Assembly (NCBI GenBank): GCA_017625275.1
Contig: JAGALI010000030.1
Coordinates: 1-10,618, forward strand
Reading direction: 5' to 3'
DNA length: 10,618 bases
Source: Clostridia bacterium
Lineage (GTDB): Bacteria > Bacillota > Clostridia > Oscillospirales > CAG-272
This document shows, one piece after another, positions 1 through 6,829 of this stretch; the stretch's first letter is position 1, and each line of letters opens with the position of its first letter. Made by a program: the position numbers and the translations under genes. Below the pieces are notes generated by a model. It saw only the letters and a program-made list of their open reading frames with translations. It was not told the DNA's origin and did not search any database.

Positions 1-25
1 ACACCTACAAATTGTACCCAAAGTC

Positions 26-54
26 TTGAAAAAAGCCTTAAAATATGATATAAT
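26..54 (+). promoter_or_regulatory. Sigma-A promoter of the activase operon
   Basis: TTGAAA (26-31) is followed after exactly 17 bp by a perfect TATAAT (49-54). A TG one base before the -10 (46-47) makes it an extended -10. Transcription should start near 61, giving a leader of about 120 nt before the ATG at 183. I saw no recognisable riboswitch in that leader; it is very AT-rich. Confidence 0.8.
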
Positions 55-141
55 ATTTGCGTTGTGTTGTAAAAAATGCAGTTTAAATGTGAACAAAAAC
101 TGAAAATTTATGAACTCATAGAAAACTCATTGAAATTTTTC

Positions 142-161
142 ATAATTTTATTTAAAATTAT
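142..161. repeat. AT-only perfect inverted repeat in the activase leader
   Basis: ATAATTTTA (142-150), two T bases, then TAAAATTAT (153-161) form a perfect 9-bp palindrome. It ends about 10 bp before the ribosome binding site (171-177) of the activase gene. It could be an operator or a weak RNA hairpin. Because it contains only A and T, chance is a real alternative. Confidence 0.4.
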
Positions 162-182
162 CATTGAAAGAGAGGTGCTTAT

Positions 183-3101
183 ATGGCAATTTATAAAATA
201 GGTGTAGACGTAGGCTCTACAACCGTAAAGTGCGTACTGCTTTCAGAAGAAAACGAGCTATTATATTCAGTATATACAAGACATTTTTCGAGAGTTAAGG
301 AAACAGTTCTTGACCAGCTTGAAAAAATTTTTCAAGCTTTTACCGAGGGCGAGTTTAGACTCGCAATAACAGGCTCTGCAGGTCTTGGCTTATCTCAATC
401 AGCAGTTCTTCCTTTTGTACAAGAGGTGTTTTCTGCATCTCTCGCAATCAAGGAGCTTTATCCTGATGCCGATGTCGCAGTTGAGCTTGGTGGAGAGGAT
501 GCAAAAATCCTATTCCTCACAGGCGGCACAGAGCAAAGAATGAATGGAACCTGTGCAGGTGGTACAGGCGCATTTATAGACCAAATGGCAACACTTCTTA
601 AGGTTTCTGGTGATGAGCTTGATTGGCTCGCCCTAAAGGCTGAAAAGAAGTATCCAATCGCCTCACGCTGTGGTGTTTTCGCAAAAAGCGACATTCAGCC
701 TCTTTTGAACCAAGGCGCCTCGACTATGGATATCGCAGCAAGCATATTCCAGGCCGTTGTTGACCAAACTGTTGCAGGACTTGCACAGGGCAGAAAAATA
801 GAGGGTAAGGTGCTTTTCCTTGGCGGACCACTTCACTTCTATAAGGCACTTCAAAACGCCTTCAAGGAAACTCTAAATCTTGATGATGAGCATGCTATTT
901 TCCCTGAGCTTGCAACCTGCTTTATGGCATACGGCTCGGCGCTCTATGCGGGTAATAACTCTGATGCCGATACAGCAGAGAATATTTTGGCAAAAATAAG
1001 AAGCTGTAAGCCAAACACCGATATCGTATCCTTCAAGCCTCTTTTTGATGATGAGGCAGACTATAACGCCTTTATTGAACGCCATTCTAAGGCAGATGTT
1101 GAAAAGGGCGATATCTCTACATATGAGGGCAATGCATATCTCGGTATAGACGCAGGCTCTACAACTACAAAAATTGTCCTTTTGAGTGAGGATAAAAGGC
1201 TTCTGTTTTCACATTATACCGAAAATAGTGGACGCCCACTTGATGTAGTTAGCAAAAAGCTAAGAGAGCTTTATGACCTTATGGGCGACAAAATAAAAAT
1301 AGTGTCCTCAGCCGTGACTGGCTATGGCGAGGAGCTTTTGAAATCTGGCTTAAAAATTGATTTTGGCATTGTTGAAACAGTAGCTCACTTTACTGCAGCA
1401 CTATCCTTCTGCCCAGAGGTTGATTTTATAATTGACATTGGTGGCCAAGACATCAAGTGCTTCAAAATCAAAAACAAGTCAATAGATAACATAATGTTAA
1501 ACGAGGCTTGCTCCTCTGGCTGTGGCTCATTTATTCAAACCTTTGCAAATGCACTTGGCTATCCTGTTGAAAAATTTGCAACACTCGGACTTTTTGCAAA
1601 GCATCCAGTTGAGCTAGGCTCGCGCTGTACAGTGTTCATGAACAGCGCCGTAAAGCAGGCTCAAAAGGACGGAGCAAGCATAGAGGATATCTCGGCAGGA
1701 ATTTCCTCTTCCGTGGTAAAAAACGCCATTTACAAGGTTATAAGGGCTAAATCAGCAAGTGAGCTGGGCTCTCATGTCGTGGTTCAAGGTGGAACCTTCC
1801 TAAATAATGCAGTTTTGCGTGCCTTCGAAAGAGAGCTTGGCATAAATGTAATAAGACCATGCATAGCAGGCCTTATGGGAGCATATGGTGCAGCACTTTA
1901 TGCGATGAAAAAGAGCAAGGGTGCTTCAATTATAATTTCTAAGGATGAGCTTGATGCCTTTTCATACAAATCCACAACTATAAATTGTGGTAAGTGTACA
2001 GCAAAATGCTCCCTCGATATTTTGACCTTCTCCGATGGTAGAAGGCTAATTTCTGGCAATAGATGTGAAAGAGGTCTTGGTAAAAAGGATGAGGATATTT
2101 TGCCAGACATATATAAATTTAAATACGAATACATAACAGAGAAAATCCAAAACACAGCTGCTGCTCCAAGGGCTACAGTTGGCTTGCCACTCGCGCTTAA
2201 TTTCTATGAGCAAATGCCGTTTTGGAACACTGTATTTGACACACTCGGCTTTAGAACAGTAATTTCAGACCAGTCAAGCCGTAAAACCTTTGTATATGGT
2301 CAGCATACAATCCCATCGGATACTGTTTGCTATCCTGCGAAGCTAGTTCACGGACATATTTTAAATCTTCTTGATAAGGGCGTAGACTTTATATTTTATC
2401 CTTGTCAAAGCTACAATGTTGATGAGGGAGATAGTGATAACCACTATAACTGTCCTGTTGTTGCATATTATCCTGAGCTTTTAAAGGCAAATATGGAGCA
2501 GCTAAACGACGAAAACTTTATTTGCCCTCATATGGATATGAGCCGTGAGAATAATATTGCATGCGTGGTTTCTACATCGCTTGCAAAATATGGTGTAACC
2601 TTAAAGGAGGCTAAAAAGGCTGTCAAGGCAGGCTTTGACGCACTTGAGGACTACCATAAGGCAATTCGAAAGAAGGGCAAGGAGCTAATTTCTTATGCAA
2701 GAGAAAGGAGCCTGCCAATTATCGTATTGTCAGGAAGACCATATCACATAGACCCAGAAATAAATCATGGCGTGCAAAAGCTAATTTCCTCACTTGGTGC
2801 AGTATCAATTTCTGAGGATGCAGTAAGCTACCTTGCAAAAACGCCAAGGCTCGGTGTGCTTAACCAATGGACATATCATTCTCGCTTGTATAGGGCTGCA
2901 TCGTATGTGTCAACTCAAGACGACATGCATCTTGTTCAGCTTGTATCCTTCGGCTGTGGTATAGACGCCGTAACAACTGATGAGGTTCGTTCAATTCTTG
3001 AAAAGAGCAATAAAATATACACCCAGCTCAAAATAGACGAGATAAGCAACCTAGGCGCAATTAAAATTCGTCTTCGTAGCTTACTCGCAGCAATAGACTA
3101 A
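183..3101 (+). CDS. Double-ASKHA acyl-CoA dehydratase activase with DUF2229-like C-terminus
   Basis: This is a large member of the BadF/BadG/BcrA/BcrD/HgdC activase family. HgdC-type activases use ATP to drive one electron into a 2-hydroxyacyl-CoA dehydratase. Two activase domains lie in tandem. Domain 1 (about 4-255) has IGVDVGSTTVK, ELGGEDAK, TCAGGTG with C124, and SRCGVF with C163. Domain 2 (about 318-575) has GIDAGSTTTK, DIGGQDIK, CSSGCGSF with C443/C447, and SRCTVF with C482. These cysteines match the positions that hold the bridging [4Fe-4S] cluster in HgdC. A cysteine cluster follows at 602-628 (C602, C605, C609, C628). Residues 660-972 resemble DUF2229, with cysteines in PSDTVCYPAK and FYPCQS. 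The ATG at 183 follows AGAGGTG at 171-177. It is much longer than simple activases (about 260 residues). Many clostridial relatives carry the dehydratase part fused on; here it is the next gene. The substrate is unknown. Confidence 0.9.
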   Translation: MAIYKIGVDVGSTTVKCVLLSEENELLYSVYTRHFSRVKETVLDQLEKIFQAFTEGEFRLAITGSAGLGLSQSAVLPFVQEVFSASLAIKELYPDADVAVELGGEDAKILFLTGGTEQRMNGTCAGGTGAFIDQMATLLKVSGDELDWLALKAEKKYPIASRCGVFAKSDIQPLLNQGASTMDIAASIFQAVVDQTVAGLAQGRKIEGKVLFLGGPLHFYKALQNAFKETLNLDDEHAIFPELATCFMAYGSALYAGNNSDADTAENILAKIRSCKPNTDIVSFKPLFDDEADYNAFIERHSKADVEKGDISTYEGNAYLGIDAGSTTTKIVLLSEDKRLLFSHYTENSGRPLDVVSKKLRELYDLMGDKIKIVSSAVTGYGEELLKSGLKIDFGIVETVAHFTAALSFCPEVDFIIDIGGQDIKCFKIKNKSIDNIMLNEACSSGCGSFIQTFANALGYPVEKFATLGLFAKHPVELGSRCTVFMNSAVKQAQKDGASIEDISAGISSSVVKNAIYKVIRAKSASELGSHVVVQGGTFLNNAVLRAFERELGINVIRPCIAGLMGAYGAALYAMKKSKGASIIISKDELDAFSYKSTTINCGKCTAKCSLDILTFSDGRRLISGNRCERGLGKKDEDILPDIYKFKYEYITEKIQNTAAAPRATVGLPLALNFYEQMPFWNTVFDTLGFRTVISDQSSRKTFVYGQHTIPSDTVCYPAKLVHGHILNLLDKGVDFIFYPCQSYNVDEGDSDNHYNCPVVAYYPELLKANMEQLNDENFICPHMDMSRENNIACVVSTSLAKYGVTLKEAKKAVKAGFDALEDYHKAIRKKGKELISYARERSLPIIVLSGRPYHIDPEINHGVQKLISSLGAVSISEDAVSYLAKTPRLGVLNQWTYHSRLYRAASYVSTQDDMHLVQLVSFGCGIDAVTTDEVRSILEKSNKIYTQLKIDEISNLGAIKIRLRSLLAAID

Positions 3102-3112
3102 AGGAGGCAAGT

Positions 3113-4351
3113 ATGGATAATTTCCCACAATTTACTAAGGAAATGAAAAAAACGCACAAGATTCTTGTGCCAGATATGCTTCCAATTCACTTTAAGCTTA
3201 TAACGGCTATTATGGGAAAGCACGGATATGAGGTTGAGCATTTGCAAAACTCATCAAGAGCAGTAATAGATGAGGGCTTAAAGAGCGTACATAACGATAC
3301 CTGCTATCCTGCACTTTTGGTAATAGGACAATTCCTAGATGCACTAAAAAGTGGTAAATACGACCTTGATAGAACGGCGCTAATGATAACCCAAACAGGT
3401 GGTGGCTGTAGAGCCTCAAACTATATTCATCTTTTAAGAAAAGCGCTACAAGCAGATTTTCCTAATATTCCGGTTATCTCATTAAACTTTTCTAACACGG
3501 AAAAAAGCGCAGGCTTTAAGGTTACGCTTTCCATGCTTTTAGGACTTGTAAATGCAGTCTTTTATGGTGACCTTATGATGTCACTATATAACCAATGTAA
3601 GCCTTATGAGAAAAACGAGGGTGATAGTGATATCGCGCTAGAGCAATGTCAAAAAATGCTTGCTAAAAAGATTAAAAAGGGTGGCTTTGGTAGAAAAAAG
3701 AAAAACTATAAGCTGATTCTTGACGCTTTTGCAAAGGTTGAGAGAACAGCACGCAATAAGCCAAGAGTTGGTATAGTAGGCGAAATCTATGTAAAGTATT
3801 CGCCACTTGCAAATAATAACCTTGAAAAATTTCTTCTTAAAGAGGGCTGTGAGCCTGTTGTACCTGGACTTATCGACTTCGTGCTATACTGCATAATCAA
3901 TAATGTAAATGATGGCAAAATATATGGCTACTCAAATCTTTATACTAAGGTTTCGCATTTGCTATATAAAATAGTCTTAAAGGGCGCAAGAAAGCTCAAT
4001 AAGATGATTGAGTCGTATGGTTTTGCCCCAGCGCACGATTTTGAGGAGCTTCGTGAGGAGGCTGACAAGCTAATCCACCAGGCTGTGAAAATGGGAGAGG
4101 GCTGGCTTATAACAGCTGAAATGGGCTGTCTTGCAAAGACAGGCACAGAAAATATCGTCTGCACCCAACCCTTTGGTTGCCTACCTAACCACATAGTGGC
4201 AAAGGGAATGAGCAGAAGGGTAAAGGAAGAATACCCACAGGCTAATATAGTAGCCATTGACTATGACCCAAGCGCAACCAGCGTAAACCAAGAAAATCGC
4301 TTGAAGCTTATGATAGCAAATATTGATAGTGATAAAAAGCAACCAATATAA
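3113..4351 (+). CDS. 2-hydroxyacyl-CoA dehydratase D-component-like protein
   Basis: This 412-residue cytosolic protein resembles the 2-hydroxyglutaryl-CoA dehydratase D-component (HgdB/YjiM) superfamily, whose members bind iron-sulfur clusters reduced by a partner activase. Visible conserved points are NDTCYPA (C64), TQTGGGCRASNY (C99), GEIYVKYSP near 223, and VCTQPFGCLPNH (C350 and C356). C64, C99, C350 and C356 are the best candidate cluster ligands. The gene starts 11 bp after the activase stop, and its AAGGAGG (3101-3107) overlaps that stop codon, so the two are co-transcribed and probably co-translated at matched levels. In many clostridia this region is the C-terminal part of one fused protein of about 1400 residues; 972 plus 412 gives 1384. 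No separate second dehydratase subunit is present. A role in classical amino-acid fermentation is therefore not shown, and the double-cubane cluster proteins are another related group. The substrate is unknown. Confidence 0.85.
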   Translation: MDNFPQFTKEMKKTHKILVPDMLPIHFKLITAIMGKHGYEVEHLQNSSRAVIDEGLKSVHNDTCYPALLVIGQFLDALKSGKYDLDRTALMITQTGGGCRASNYIHLLRKALQADFPNIPVISLNFSNTEKSAGFKVTLSMLLGLVNAVFYGDLMMSLYNQCKPYEKNEGDSDIALEQCQKMLAKKIKKGGFGRKKKNYKLILDAFAKVERTARNKPRVGIVGEIYVKYSPLANNNLEKFLLKEGCEPVVPGLIDFVLYCIINNVNDGKIYGYSNLYTKVSHLLYKIVLKGARKLNKMIESYGFAPAHDFEELREEADKLIHQAVKMGEGWLITAEMGCLAKTGTENIVCTQPFGCLPNHIVAKGMSRRVKEEYPQANIVAIDYDPSATSVNQENRLKLMIANIDSDKKQPI

Positions 4352-4379
4352 AAAAGCCCACCCTAAAGGGTGGACTTTT
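4352..4379 (+). terminator. Intrinsic terminator of the activase operon, possibly bidirectional
   Basis: It begins directly after the stop codon. CCACCC (4358-4363), loop TAAA, then GGGTGG (4368-4373) form the core. After one C/A mismatch the stem continues with AAAAG/CTTTT (4352-4356 and 4375-4379). The plus strand ends in CTTTT. The minus strand would end in TTTTTT, so it may also stop transcription from the right. Confidence 0.85.
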
Positions 4380-4385
4380 GCTTTA

Positions 4386-4452
4386 GCACCACGCTGGGAA
4401 GAAACTCTGCCTATAAACTTTCGACACGAAAGGGCAGAGCTTGAACCACGCA
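4386..4452. repeat. Partial, diverged first repeat copy with nested hairpin
   Basis: GCACCACGC (4386-4394) matches the same word at 4470-4478 in the next copy, and GGGAAG follows in both. The rest differs. CTCTGCC (4405-4411) pairs with GGCAGAG (4433-4439), and inside it CTTTCG (4418-4423) pairs with CGAAAG (4427-4432) around loop ACA. The copy lacks the CCCAATTC start of the full units. Confidence 0.6.
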
Positions 4453-4564
4453 CCCAATTCAAATCAAAGGCACCACGCAACAATACGGGAAGGCTCGCTA
4501 TGCGAGCTATTTTCGTCTAGCCTTATGTGAGCAAGCTCCCCTCGGATTTAGCCGAAAATGCGAA
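4453..4564. repeat. Full repeat unit A (112 bp)
   Basis: The unit opens with the conserved block 4453-4496, one mismatch from unit B. Hairpin 1 is GCTCGC (4493-4498), loop TAT, GCGAGC (4502-4507). Hairpin 2 is closed by ATTTTCG (4509-4515) and CGAAAAT (4553-4559), with GAGC/GCTC (4529-4538) near its tip. Confidence 0.8.
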
Positions 4565-4675
4565 CCCAATTCAAATCAAAGACACCACGCAACAATACGG
4601 GAAGGCTCCTAACGGAGCTATTTTTGACCGACCTTTTCCTTGCAAGCAGAGAACGGTCTTGTTCAAAAATGCGAA
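4565..4675. repeat. Full repeat unit B (111 bp)
   Basis: The conserved block is 4565-4608. Hairpin 1 is GCTCC (4605-4609), loop TAAC, GGAGC (4614-4618). Hairpin 2 is closed by ATTTTTGA (4620-4627) and TCAAAAAT (4663-4670), with CCG/CGG just inside. Both hairpins sit where unit A has them but with different arm sequences, which is the pattern expected if pairing is what is preserved. Confidence 0.8.
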
Positions 4676-4722
4676 CCCAATCCAAATCAAAGATTTGAAG
4701 ATGGGTCGATTTGCGAGGATAC
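4676..4722. repeat. Truncated last repeat copy
   Basis: CCCAATCCAAATCAAA (4676-4691) differs by one base from the start of units A and B, and then similarity stops. It makes its own hairpin: CAAATC (4683-4688), loop AAA, GATTTG (4692-4697), with an outer CCCA/TGGG pairing. It ends at the tRNA-side terminator. Confidence 0.6.
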
Positions 4723-4762
4723 AAAAAGACCTAAGCCGAAAAAAATCGGCTTAGGTCTTTTT
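4723..4762 (-). terminator. Terminator directly after tRNA-Arg
   Basis: AAAAAGACCTAAGCCGA (4723-4739) pairs perfectly over 17 bp with 4746-4762, around a loop of six A bases. On the minus strand the stem starts right at the tRNA CCA end and finishes in TTTTT. It is symmetric, so it could also stop plus-strand transcription. Confidence 0.9.
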
Positions 4763-4836
4763 GGCACCCCCAACGGGAATCGAACCCATAACTAACCCTT
4801 AGGAGGGGTTTATTATATCCATTTAACTATGGAGGC
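4762..4836 (-). tRNA. tRNA-Arg (anticodon CCT)
   Basis: The minus strand folds into a full cloverleaf. The acceptor is GCCTCCA with TGGGGGT, including two G-T wobble pairs. The D arm is GTTA/TAAT. The anticodon stem AACCC/GGGTT holds loop CTCCTAA, giving anticodon CCT, which reads the arginine codon AGG. The T arm is ATGGG-TTCGATT-CCCGT. The discriminator base is G and CCA is encoded. Total length is 75 nt with CCA. The 5' end is 26 bp after the radC stop, and no promoter is evident in that gap. The tRNA is therefore probably the last gene of the glycosyltransferase-radC transcript, released by processing. Confidence 0.95.
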
Positions 4837-4840
4837 GTAT

Positions 4841-4859
4841 ACGCGACACATGGTCGCGT
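4841..4859 (-). other. Small hairpin between radC and tRNA-Arg
   Basis: ACGCGAC (4841-4847) pairs with GTCGCGT (4853-4859) around a 5-nt loop. There is no T run after it on the minus strand, so it is unlikely to be a terminator. It may shield the radC 3' end or help tRNA processing; this is inference. Confidence 0.5.
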
Positions 4860-4862
4860 TAA

Positions 4863-5582
4863 TTATATGTATTTTAATTTTGGAGAGTTGGGTCTCCTTG
4901 AAAGCTGAGCTTCCTTTATAATAGGAACAAAGCTTTTGCCAGCCACTACAAAATGCTCTAAAACATGTATTCCAATGCTGGAAAAAACAGAAAGCAAGCC
5001 AGATGTTGTTTGTATATCATCGGTTGAGGGGCAGGCAATTCCGTTTGGATGATTGTGCGCTATTATAATTGAAGATGCGTTGTTTTTAATTGCAATTTCA
5101 GCGATTTTTCGTCTGTCAATTGCTGTAGAATTTACATTGCCCTCGAAAAGCCTAACTGTTTTTATTAGTCTAAAGCTATTATCAAGAAGCATCACGTAAA
5201 CAACCTCTGCAGTTTCACCAATAAACTGATTTGTTAAATAATAACCAGCCTTGTCAGCACTTTCAAAAATTAAATCCTCATTTTCGTCAGTTGCAACAGC
5301 ATAAGCTTTTGAAATTTGAGGTATTAGCTTTAAAAGCGTAGCAGAATTTTCTTTTATTCCCTTAACAGTGCATAGCTCTGAAAAATCAGCATCTAACACA
5401 CCCTTGAGCGAGCCGAAACGGTCAATCAAGGCGTGGGCGATTTCGTTTGTATCCTGCCTAGGAATAGAGTAGAACAAAAGAAGCTCCAAAATGTTATGCT
5501 CCTCAAAGCCATGGAGACCATTTTCGATAAATCTTGCTTTTAATCTTTCTCTATGTCCCTCGTGAGGTAATTGCTTTTTCAT
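4863..5582 (-). CDS. radC: RadC family JAB/JAMM-domain protein
   Basis: This 239-residue protein is near the usual RadC length of about 225. The N-terminal part (about 1-90) is the helix-hairpin-helix region, with FGSLKGVLDADFSEL and VKGIKENSA. The C-terminal JAB domain (about 105-230) carries a JAMM-type metal site: E147 in LFEGNVNS, H176 and H178 in AHNHPNG, then S186 and D189 in CPSTDD. RadC was named for DNA repair, but that role was later disputed for the E. coli gene and the biochemical function remains unclear; the metal-site residues suggest a zinc hydrolase fold. The ATG overlaps the TGA of the upstream glycosyltransferase (ATGA), so translation is probably coupled. The tail after 225 (RRPNSPKLKYI) is not conserved as far as I know. 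The gene looks intact. Confidence 0.93.
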   Translation of the reverse strand: MKKQLPHEGHRERLKARFIENGLHGFEEHNILELLLFYSIPRQDTNEIAHALIDRFGSLKGVLDADFSELCTVKGIKENSATLLKLIPQISKAYAVATDENEDLIFESADKAGYYLTNQFIGETAEVVYVMLLDNSFRLIKTVRLFEGNVNSTAIDRRKIAEIAIKNNASSIIIAHNHPNGIACPSTDDIQTTSGLLSVFSSIGIHVLEHFVVAGKSFVPIIKEAQLSRRPNSPKLKYI

Positions 5583-6523
5583 TTCTTTACTATATCATCC
5601 TTGTTAGTTTTTGCGACTATATAATGTGGTCTTTTTTTTGTTTCTATATACATTTTAGAAAGATATTGTCCGATAATACCGATACAAAACAGCTGAATTC
5701 CACCGATGAATAAGATTATACAAACCAGCGATGGCCAGCCCTGCACAGGATCTTGGAACAACAAAGCCCTAACAAATACAAAAACGAGCATAATTAAAGC
5801 TAAAAATGTGAAGAAAATGCCAGTAACAGATGCAATCTTAAGTGGAGTAGATGAAAAATTAGTAATTCCATCAATGGAATACTTGAAAAGCTTCCAGAAA
5901 CTCCATTTGGTCTTTCCAGCAACTCTTTCAACATTATCATAAGAGAGCCAGTAGGTTTTGAAGCCAACCCAAGCAAAAATGCCCTTTGAAAAGCGATTGG
6001 TTTCACACATATTTACAATAGCCTCAACCATTTCGCGCTTCATAAGTCTAAAATCGCGTGCGCCATCAACAATATTAGCGTCAGAAAATTTATTCATCAG
6101 CTTATAAAACATTTTTGCAAATAAGGAGCGAATCTTTGGCTCCCCCTTGCGAGTTTTTCGCCTGGTAGCAACGCTGTCGTATTCGCCCTCTTCAAGGATT
6201 TTAACCATTTCTGGTAAAAGAGAAGGTGGGTCCTGCATATCAGCATCTATAACGGCAGTATAATCGCCAGTTGAATTGCAAAAGCCAGCATACATTGCAG
6301 CCTCTTTGCCAAAATTTCTGGAAAACGCGATATATTTTACTCTTTCGTCTTCCTTTGCGAAACCTTGAATAACTGCAAGAGTATTGTCCTTGGAGCCATC
6401 GTCAATAAAAAGCATCTCAAATTCATACTCGCTCATCTCGCTGGAAACCCTTTTGATTTCCTCGAAAAACAAGGGCAATGCCTTTTCTTCATTGTAGCAG
6501 GGCACAATAAGAGAAATTTTCAT
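5579..6523 (-). CDS. Membrane-anchored family 2 glycosyltransferase (GtrB/DPM1-like)
   Basis: The protein has 314 residues and the layout of polyprenyl-phosphate glycosyltransferases, which move a sugar from a nucleotide donor to undecaprenyl phosphate on the inner face of the membrane. The GT-A fold starts with SLIVPCYNEE (4-13). DDGSKDNT (41-48) and the DADMQDPP motif (93-100) supply the nucleotide and metal-binding aspartates. GARDFRLM (154-161) and GKTKWSFWKLF (203-213) are typical of the subfamily. Two membrane helices follow at about 229-256 and 262-288. The ATG at 6523 is chosen because AAAGGAG lies 7 nt upstream (6531-6537) and the sequence then begins directly with the fold. An ATG at 6562 lies upstream of the predicted transcription start. 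No GtrA-type flippase is adjacent, so donor and final acceptor are unknown. It is first in a minus-strand operon with radC and tRNA-Arg. Confidence 0.92.
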   Translation of the reverse strand: MKISLIVPCYNEEKALPLFFEEIKRVSSEMSEYEFEMLFIDDGSKDNTLAVIQGFAKEDERVKYIAFSRNFGKEAAMYAGFCNSTGDYTAVIDADMQDPPSLLPEMVKILEEGEYDSVATRRKTRKGEPKIRSLFAKMFYKLMNKFSDANIVDGARDFRLMKREMVEAIVNMCETNRFSKGIFAWVGFKTYWLSYDNVERVAGKTKWSFWKLFKYSIDGITNFSSTPLKIASVTGIFFTFLALIMLVFVFVRALLFQDPVQGWPSLVCIILFIGGIQLFCIGIIGQYLSKMYIETKKRPHYIVAKTNKDDIVKK

Positions 6524-6530
6524 AATATAG

Positions 6531-6537
6531 CTCCTTT
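6531..6537 (-). promoter_or_regulatory. Ribosome binding site of the glycosyltransferase
   Basis: AAAGGAG on the minus strand, 7 nt before the ATG at 6523. It decides against the longer frame starting at 6562. Confidence 0.85.
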
Positions 6538-6552
6538 CATTAAACTTATATA

Positions 6553-6581
6553 ATTCTAACATATTGCATTCATTTTGTCAA
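6553..6581 (-). promoter_or_regulatory. Promoter of the glycosyltransferase-radC-tRNA operon
   Basis: On the minus strand, a perfect TTGACA (6576-6581) is followed after 17 bp by TAGAAT (6553-6558), with TG one base upstream as an extended -10. The start site would be near 6546, giving a leader of only about 23 nt before the ATG. This is a strong consensus promoter, which fits an operon ending in a tRNA. Confidence 0.85.
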
Positions 6582-6829
6582 TATAAATAAAACTCATTTC
6601 TTAAGGCATAATAGATAATTTGATTTTATATCGTCAAAACACACATTTAAAGTGTGAAATTTTTCTCAAAATATCCAAAATTAAAGTTATAATATGAACA
6701 TATGAACATTTATTCTACAAAAATCAACAAAATACCTTGCATTTCACTAGAAAAAGTCAAAAAAGCTTCTATGCGTATAAAATCCACCATAATTAAGCAA
6801 TTATGCATAAAAATACGCGAATAAAACTA
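6582..6829. other. AT-rich spacer between divergent promoters
   Basis: No gene is visible in these 248 bp. Small elements seen are CACAC (6640-6644) with GTGTG (6652-6656) around 7 nt, two tandem copies of TATGAACA (6693-6700 and 6701-6708) and a nested inverted repeat at 6773-6818. A TATAAT occurs at 6688-6693, but no good -35 stands 16-18 bp before it. Confidence 0.6.
6773..6818. repeat. Nested inverted repeat upstream of the lipoprotein promoter
   Basis: The inner arms CATAATT (6788-6794) and AATTATG (6799-6805) are perfect around AAGC. The outer arms GCGTAT (6773-6778) and ATACGC (6813-6818) are also perfect. The element ends 11 bp before the -35 box, a usual place for a regulator binding site. 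Function is not shown. Confidence 0.5.

Larger units (their letters stand above)
4380..4722. repeat. Gene-free region with tandem structured repeats of 111-112 bp
   Basis: The motif CCCAATTCAAATCAAA occurs at 4453, 4565 and, with one change, 4676, giving spacings of 112 and 111 bp. Two full units and two partial units fill the space between the terminators at 4352-4379 and 4723-4762. A 44-bp block is nearly identical between the full copies, and the rest diverges while keeping hairpins. Short open frames cross it, and the minus strand can read FDLNWVR in each copy. However, the 112-bp spacing breaks the frame between copies and none has a convincing start, so I do not call a gene. The family is not one I can name. 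Confidence 0.8.

Noticed and set aside
61..182. Riboswitch in the activase leader
   Set aside because: The leader is about 120 nt but very AT-rich, with no recognisable aptamer motif and no terminator or sequestering hairpin over the RBS.
4386..4722. CRISPR array
   Set aside because: Copies are about 111 bp with a 44-bp conserved block, there are only two full copies, and no cas genes are near.
4386..4722. Integron attC cassette array
   Set aside because: No integrase, no cassette genes between copies, and I see no clear paired R and L core sites with the GTTRRRY form.
4323..4754. Two short plus-strand open frames and an overlapping minus-strand one through the repeat array
   Set aside because: They lie across hairpins and terminators, lack ribosome binding sites, and the 112-bp repeat spacing shifts frame between copies, so coding is not preserved.
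6640..6665. Terminator at CACAC/GTGTG in the divergent spacer
   Set aside because: The stem has only 5 bp and the T run does not follow it directly, and no gene ends there.
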